NCBI GenBank assembly: GCA_963281155.1
Contig: CAUJLY010000003.1
Location: 3,782,001 to 3,846,000, forward strand
Origin: Rhabditophanes sp. KR3021
Lineage: Eukaryota; Nematoda; Chromadorea; Rhabditida; Alloionematidae
Length of the DNA stretch: 64,000 nt
Direction of reading: 5' to 3'
Part shown: one piece after another, positions 58,182-64,000 of the stretch
Position numbering within the stretch: position 1 is the first letter of the stretch
How the letters are laid out: each line of letters begins with the position of its first letter
Position numbers and translations under genes: made by a program
The notes under the pieces: model-generated
Told to the model about the DNA's origin: nothing
Seen by the model: the letters and a program-made list of their open reading frames with translations, nothing else
The model's database searches: none

Positions 58182-60501
58182 TCAACAGTAGGAGCAACTT
58201 TTCGCGCAATTGAGGGACATATACATTTGTGATTTTTGGCAAATACCCGGAGCCTGCCTAATCCAGGCCGAACAGTAATAAGCTTTATCTTGGCAATTGT
58301 TGTTTAGAAGAGGTCTCGCTTGTTGTTGATCTCTAAATTGAGCATTTTGTTGGTCATGCATAGCTTGCTGCTGCCTATTATGCGCTTCCAATTGAGCTCG
58401 ATATCTCCTTTGGTTTTCCTGATTTTCGATTCTTCTTTGTTGTTCGTAGACACGCCTGCGTTCAGCCAAAAACCTCTTTTGCTCAATGGCTTGATTTTGA
58501 GCAATTTGCTGTCGATTTCTCAGATCTTGCGACTGTGCATTGTTATTTCTATTGTTGATAGGAATATCAACTGTTGAAATTACATTTCGTCCCCGTCCAT
58601 TGTTAAATCGTTGATTTTGTGTTATAATGGTAGTGGTTTGTCTGTTCCCAGTGTTCGTTCTACTAGAACCTTCACTTCGCCCTCTGAAAATGGTAGAAAC
58701 TCTAGGAGCAATTGTTGTGGTGAATGTGGGCTGTGTAGTGGTCACTCTAGCGATAAATTGAGGAGCAGTCGGCCTTGTCACAATTTTATTATTTTGATTA
58801 CTTCCAGCTATTTGTGAATTATTTGCTTGCTTTGCTTTCATCTCATTCAACACAGCGTGCAGAACAACCTTGATGCCTTGCCAAGTTTCTTTCCCCGTGG
58901 GTATCAATTGATTGCGATCCAACAAAAAACCTTCCCACTCATCCTCTCCAGGTCTTAATTCCAACAAGTACACATACTTTATATTTGCCTTATCCTTCGC
59001 CCAATCGTCTGAACCCCCGGAAGACGGATCTAAATTTTTTTATTATATCTTGATCTAATTATAAATTGTATGGTTAAAATATTGTAATTGCTATATGCAA
59101 AAAGACATATGACACAAATATTATATAAAATTATGTACAAAAAGTGTATGACACAAATATTACATGATGTCAAAGTTGTAATAAACTTACATAGAATATT
59201 TGCTCCAGTACCAGATTTAAATTCTGTCCCATAGACCGATCGAATTGCATTAATGCCCTCTTTACTTACTTTAATGAGATCGCTTACATCTTTAGGAAAA
59301 GTATTCTTTTGATGATTCCAACCGAAAATCCACATCTGTGAGTACGTGTGCAAGGAGATGAAAGCATCAAGTTTTCCATATAATTCAGGACTAAGCAACT
59401 TGTCTCGAATAGCACGAGATTCTGGTTCGCTAAAGGCACTCTTGCCTTGATAAATTTCGCTGCACAATTGGTCAGAACTGCCAACTTCTCCAAAATGGAA
59501 GTCAAAGTTACGATTCAAATCGACTCCTTGGCAACACTTTAATCTCTTCCATTTATCTTTCTTGCAAACTTCTTCCCCTTTATTTTTTCTCCATAGTCGA
59601 ATTTGAGGCGTTATGTCACTTTTCGTGTATTCAAATCCGTCTAAAATAAAACAAAAATATTATTTGTTTGATAAGTACTTGAAAAACTGATGCCTGGATT
59701 AGCCACTGGAATGATGTAGAAGTTTAATCGGTCAACAAATTCAGTAATTTCGCTATCGGTCCCGTAATTAGCAATTAGTTGCTCGATAAACCACAGCCCA
59801 GTATGAACACTCGCCCATTCTCTCGCATGCATCCCGGAATCCATCCACACACCTCTCTTATTTACACCCAAATTAGAGTTGCCTATTTTTATTCCCACAA
59901 TGTCACGATCTTCATGTGTTTTTCCGATTGAAAAGACACTTGCTAAGTGAGGATAGTGAAATTGTATTTCATTCAACCATTTAACTATATCCTCGTAGTT
60001 AGTATATTGTCCGAAAGCATATTTCGCTTTATTTCTTGATGTGTATGCTTGATCACGAAGACGTGATTTGAAAAATGAATCTAGCACTTTATTTCCAGTT
60101 GGTTTAAAAGGCAACCGTGGCTTTCCTTCTTTTTCATAAATCTTACGCTCGACATCGTTAATTATAGTTGTGTAAGAAATATTATTAGCCTTCAACTCAT
60201 TAATCAGTTCCATTTCGTGGTAGGGAGGTGTCATGACATCTGAAAAAGATAATGACTTTGATGGTGCCTTCCAAAAATTCAACTAAATAAAATGAAATTA
60301 ATGTTGTCGATAAATTTATTTTTAAACCTCCAGCTCATCAGCATGCAAAAAAATGCTTCTTATTAAATCTTGCTGCAATAGACTACTGGGAAATAGTCTG
60401 AATACTTTCCATGTAGCTTTTTCTTCAACATCACTATCTTCCTTAAGTAGTTTAGCTCTGGCTAGTATATATCCAAGTGCTATCAGCCACAAATACCTCA
60501 T
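58182..60501 (-). CDS. Secreted M14 carboxypeptidase, B-type pocket, C-terminal ShK domain
   Basis: Exons 60501-60328, 60282-59694, 59640-59191 and 59029-58182 give 686 aa. A signal peptide (MRYLWLIALGYILA) is followed by a propeptide (ATWKVFRLFPSS..). The catalytic domain has zinc ligands MHAREW (His, Glu) and SLHTYSQM (His). Substrate-binding RLWR and DLNRNF match Arg124/Arg127 and Asn144-Arg145 of carboxypeptidase A. YPSSGGSDDW supplies Tyr248 and an Asp at position 255, the mark of B-type (Lys/Arg) specificity. LELRPG holds the catalytic Glu270. A long Asn/Gln/Arg-rich linker leads to a six-Cys ShK domain (CQDKAYYCSAW..CAKSCSYC). M14 plus ShK occurs in nematode cuticle and digestive enzymes. 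Intron 2 appears to have a GC donor. An acceptor-like TTTTAG lies 15 bp before the ATG. Confidence 0.92.
59097..59163. repeat. 41-bp direct repeat in carboxypeptidase intron 3
   Basis: The block TATGACACAAATATTA occurs twice, about 41 bp apart (near 59107 and 59148), inside intron 59030-59190. Confidence 0.6.
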
Positions 60502-60518
60502 AATGATTGCCACAGACT

Positions 60519-61366
60519 AAAACGTAGAAATCAATTATTCGATTCATAACTAGATCCGCCAGCTATATCATTACATATCAACCAAATCACGTTCATTGCA
60601 AGGAAGCGTATCGCACATTCCTTATGATTTAAGTGATACTATATTTGAATAAGGCAATACTAAACATGTTCTAAACAGGAAAAAGTAATACAAAAATTGT
60701 TTCAACTGTTAAATTGATAATACTTTTGTCAACATTAATAATATTTTTAGTTAACATTAAGAATACTTTTTTAATAAAATTGATGAGACTTTTACTAAAA
60801 GTACAGACAGTAGATTAGTTCGCGTTTTAATGTTACTGAACAAAGACAATTTTAAAAGTATATTTTAAAAGCGTATTTTCATGATTGAAATTAAGGCTGT
60901 CCCATATGATATAGTGAAAGTTAAATCAACGCCTTAATTTATATTTTAGATCGACCTAGACCTTGCCCTACACATAAATGAAGCCGGTATTGTTTGTTGC
61001 ATTTTACTATCACCAACTTCAATTAAATGTTTATTAGCAAGGAATGTAACGCTTTGTAAAAAAAATATTGCATTTTTTAAGACAAACGTAATTGCTTAAA
61101 CTTTATTATATGTTTTCAACAAAATAATTGTTCGTCTCTGCAAATTAATGGTATGTTTCAACAAATTAATAGTTCATTTCAGCAAATTAGTTATTTATTT
61201 CGTACAAATCAGAATTCAACTGCTAATTTAATCATACAAAGTAACAATCCACATATTTGTAATAAAATAGGTGTAATCAACTTAAATCATAATTAAAAAA
61301 AGCAATTACTTTATTTATAAACAAATTAAAAGGGTAATTATTTGAGATTCTCATAAATAACGCTTG
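60519..61366. other. Intergenic region between carboxypeptidase and cyclophilin H
   Basis: 850 bp of AT-rich DNA, holding the carboxypeptidase promoter and the cyclophilin 3' UTR. No coding feature is seen. Confidence 0.5.
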
Positions 61367-62068
61367 TTATAATTCACCACATTGTTCAATTACAACATTC
61401 ATTTTTGGTTTGTTGTTTGTGGTTACGGGAACGCTTTCAATTTTTCTAACTGTTTGTAATCCTAAAATACCACATTTATAAAAGGTATTGCATATTGTCA
61501 AATTTACCTTCCAATACACGGCCAAAAACTACATGCTTTGAATCTAAGTATTCACAGGAATTACAAGTAATGAAAAATTGACACCCGTTTGAATCAGCCC
61601 CAGAATTGGCCATCGATAATGTTCCTGCGGCATTGTGGGACATCTTAAAGTTCTCATCAGCAAATTTGCCTCCATAAATACTAGCTATTCCTGTCCCATC
61701 GTTCTAAACTCTAATTGATGAGTAGATTTAATTATACTTACGTTTATGAAATCTCCCCCCTGCAAAAAATAAATTAAAATTTGATCACCAGTGTTGTTTT
61801 TTACCTGAATCATGAAGTCCTTTATTACTCTGTGCAAGATATTCCCTTTATATCCCAAAGGTATTCCATCTTTTCTATACTCTCCTGTGCAAAACTGTCT
61901 AAAGTTTTCTACTGTCTTTGGTACTAAGTGCTTGTAAAGCTCAAAAATAATTTCACCCAAGTTAGCTCCGGCCGCGGTAACTTTGAAAAAGACAATTGGG
62001 TTTCCAGGATCCATTAGCTGCTCCTTGAGCTTGTCATAATCGCCAATAATTCCTTCCGATGAAGCCAT
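61367..62068 (-). CDS. PPIH: Cyclophilin H (spliceosomal peptidyl-prolyl isomerase)
   Basis: Exons 62068-61805, 61759-61742, 61703-61508 and 61461-61367 give 190 aa. Motifs: [38 protein letters not shown] (with the PPIH-type insertion RKDG), [40 protein letters not shown] and [16 protein letters not shown]. The 'KDGxPxGYKG' and 'NNKPK..V.I.QCGE' blocks match PPIH (USA-CyP), which binds PRP4/PRP3 of the U4/U6 snRNP. Exon 2 is an 18-nt microexon encoding only GGDFIN, part of the active-site loop. The short (324 bp) gap to the divergent AP mu-like gene probably serves as a shared promoter. Confidence 0.95.
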
Positions 62069-62392
62069 GATAGTTTATTACAGATATAAATTATTTTATA
62101 TTGTGCAAAACTTTTTACCAATCAACATTTAAATTTCTTGTTAAGATAATCCCAAGACAACTTAATGACCATAGTAAAAATATTCCAGTTATAGTACCGT
62201 TGCAAGATGCTATCGTCCTGTCAACAAAATTCCTTATCAATCAACGTCAAACATACATTCTTTAAGAAACAAAATTTTAATCACGATTCTAATATGAATA
62301 TTAGCAATTTGAGCAAGGTATTTAGCAAATGATGATTTAGCACATTTACACATTTGTTGGAACACATTTACACATTTATTTGGTGACTCACA

Positions 62393-63702
62393 ATGCCTTG
62401 TTCGTCCATTTATATTTGCAATGAAGATGGGAAGAAAATGATGCACGTGTCTTTCAGAAGCGTGGTTAAAATTATCTAAGCAAATTTAGAATCCAGTTAC
62501 TCAAATCAGACAACGAACCGCCAATACTTAATCTTGGAGATGGAATGTATTGTGTTTACATTAAAAAGAACCATATTATACTTGTAGCCTTTTTTTCTGG
62601 AAATACCAATGTCATTATGTTGATCCAACTTTTGTATAAACTGATTGATGTTATTGTTTTGTCTTTCAATGGAATTAGTGAGACTTTGATATATAAAAAT
62701 TATGTATATTTGACTGATCTTATAAGTGAAGCAATTACTTTGGATTTCCACAAATTACCGAAGCTACCGTCCTCGCCTCTTACATTAAATCAAATAAGAA
62801 ACGATGCTCTGATGATGTATTGGCTCCCTAACTGTAACCAATCCAATTTCGTGGAGACTCCCAATATTACTCATATCGAAGATTACATTCATTTGACTTT
62901 GCATGAAAATTAGATATGATTATAAATTCAGCTGGTGTTCCTGTAAACTATGCGGTTAAGGGATTTATCAACTTGAAAATTGCAATGACTGCAGAAAGCA
63001 ACATCAAAATTGCCTTATGTGACAAGTTTAGAAAGATGCTACAAAACAGATTTGTTGTCAATCATTCTGGATTTAATTTAGATATCATTTAGATGCACCA
63101 GTGCGTTAACATTGGACATTTTGATATAACAGGTGAATTTATGTTTGTTCTTCCTGAGGGAATTGTTACACTGGTCAATTATCAATTGACTCCCACCTGC
63201 GTTTTCAAGCCATACATAATGGTTTCATGCAACATTGTAAAGGAAGGATTTTGCAAATGTACATTCAATTTAACTTTAAGAACTCATTTTAGTTGTTACT
63301 CTATTGCTCGTGAAATCAAAATTAATGTTCCTTTGCCTGATAATGCTATAAATATGAAATCCAAATCGGAGATAGGATCAATTGCTCACAAGAAAGCAAC
63401 AAATTCGTTTGGATTCTAAAAAATATCCGGGAAACAAGACAGCAACATGTTCAGTTGATTTTTCATTCCCAACGATTGATAGTGAAGTGGATAAAGTCTT
63501 TAACAAGGTTATCGATGCCGAATTCTTGATGTACGTTCATCTTATATCCAATATCAAAGTAACTTAACTAAATATTACTTCATTTTTATATGCAAAATAC
63601 AATTTCCAGGTTATCAAGTTGGAATGCGTTGAAAACAATTATACTGAAATTGTTTGTTATTCAAAAACTACTGCTGGGTCATACACAATAAAATATCAAT
63701 AA
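62393..63702 (+). pseudogene. AP-complex mu-subunit-like gene with broken frame (AP-4/AP-1-type)
   Basis: A colinear mu subunit. The longin domain starts at ATG 62393 (CSSIYICNEDGKKMMHVSF) and continues LGDGMYCVYIKKNHIILVAF. The mu-homology domain has MIINSAGVPVNYAVKGF, MHQCVNIGHFDITGEFMF, TLVNYQLTP and INVPLPDNAI. A final exon after a normal intron (about 63560-63609, AAA|GTAACT..TTCCAG) ends CYSKTTAGSYTIKYQ and TAA at 63700-63702. Alignment to AP-1 mu is nearly gapless, but the frame is lost at four A-runs (62468-62471, 62906-62909, 63393-63395, 63418-63423), each short by one A, and a TAG stands at 63090-63092. It is highly diverged from the AP-1 mu at 10.6 kb. It could be AP-4 mu or another paralogue. 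Whether it is dead, or decoded with frameshifts, is open. Confidence 0.7.
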
Positions 63703-63875
63703 ACTAAAGTTAAAATTCGTATAACATTGTTAAATTTATGTGCTGATGTGAAAATTAATTTAATGATGTTCAAATATATGTACAATAAAGCTGAGATAGA
63801 TATTTAAACACTTTTATTATTTACAAAAATTGTGATATTAAGACACTGTGATGGGGTAGCAAATCTAATTTGTCA

Positions 63876-64000
63876 TCAAGCAAACTTCGGTGACGCACCA
63901 TATCTAACTTGATATTCATTGTCAGGCACATTTGTTGGCAAAACATAACCTTTCCCCTCAGCAGATAAAAAGGAAACCCCGTATTCGTTTAAATTGTACA
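63876..64000 (-). CDS. C-terminal end of an unidentified gene
   Basis: An open minus-strand frame enters from the right edge and ends at TGA 63878-63876. It encodes about 40 residues, including NEYGVSFLSAEGKGYVLPTN and DNEYQVRYGASPKFA. Composition and wording look like real coding sequence, but I do not recognise the family. The AP mu-like gene converges on it, with its poly(A) signal AATAAA at 63784-63789. Confidence 0.5.
   Translation of the reverse strand, partial: YNLNEYGVSFLSAEGKGYVLPTNVPDNEYQVRYGASPKFA

Noticed and set aside
60499..60513. Upstream start for the carboxypeptidase at 60513
   Set aside because: That codon is GTG. The first ATG (60501-60499) begins a good signal peptide.

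Overview
The window is nuclear DNA from a small, AT-rich (roughly 70% A+T by eye) animal genome. It carries animal gene families (Iroquois homeobox, WDR47, M-Ras, importin-alpha, IQGAP, AP-1 mu, PGAM5, SYNCRIP/hnRNP R) split by short introns, mostly 40-60 bp, with GT-AG and some GC-AG ends. Several features lean towards nematodes: an M14 carboxypeptidase with a C-terminal ShK domain, an orphan 7-TM receptor resembling nematode chemoreceptors, an Mn-type CDF transporter, and acceptor-like AGs with no donor just upstream of many start codons (as in spliced-leader trans-splicing). None of these fixes the phylum. Other compact-genome animals such as orthonectids are not excluded.

Layout. 0-28 kb is gene-dense: RNF145-like E3 (partial, -), PTB-domain protein (+), WDR47 (-), 7-TM receptor (-), AP-1 mu, VMA21 and PDCD2 (+ cluster), FOG-like zinc-finger protein (-), PGAM5 (-), importin-alpha (+), IQGAP (+). 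28-47 kb is dominated by one Iroquois gene (-), with 2.4 kb of gene-free DNA on its 3' side and about 14.7 kb on its 5' side. 47-64 kb is dense again: M-Ras (-), CDF metal transporter (+), SYNCRIP/hnRNP R (-), a glucose-transporter-like pseudogene (+), carboxypeptidase B-like enzyme (-), cyclophilin H (-), a broken AP mu-like gene (+), and the C-terminal end of an unidentified gene (-). The genes are mostly unrelated housekeeping functions: vesicle coats, the V-ATPase assembly factor, nuclear import, the spliceosomal cyclophilin, mitochondrial PGAM5, and cytoskeleton and signalling proteins.

Most unusual. (1) The six longest introns of recognised genes (WDR47, AP-1 mu, FOG-like, importin-alpha, IQGAP, CDF) each hold a decayed coding-like stretch, always antisense to the host. 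At least two encode a zinc-finger plus ANKLE1/LEM-3-like GIY-YIG domain. (2) IQGAP and the AP mu-like gene show six reading-frame breaks, all of which would be repaired by one extra A in a sense-strand A-run. (3) Four in-frame microexons of 16-19 nt. (4) Three GC-AG introns. (5) A dense cluster of GATA sites at the 5' end of the FOG-like (GATA-cofactor-like) gene.

Exon boundaries were set by eye from splice signals, reading phase and family alignment. Several totals match known family lengths (AP-1 mu 423 aa, WDR47 916 aa, PGAM5 288 aa), which supports them.
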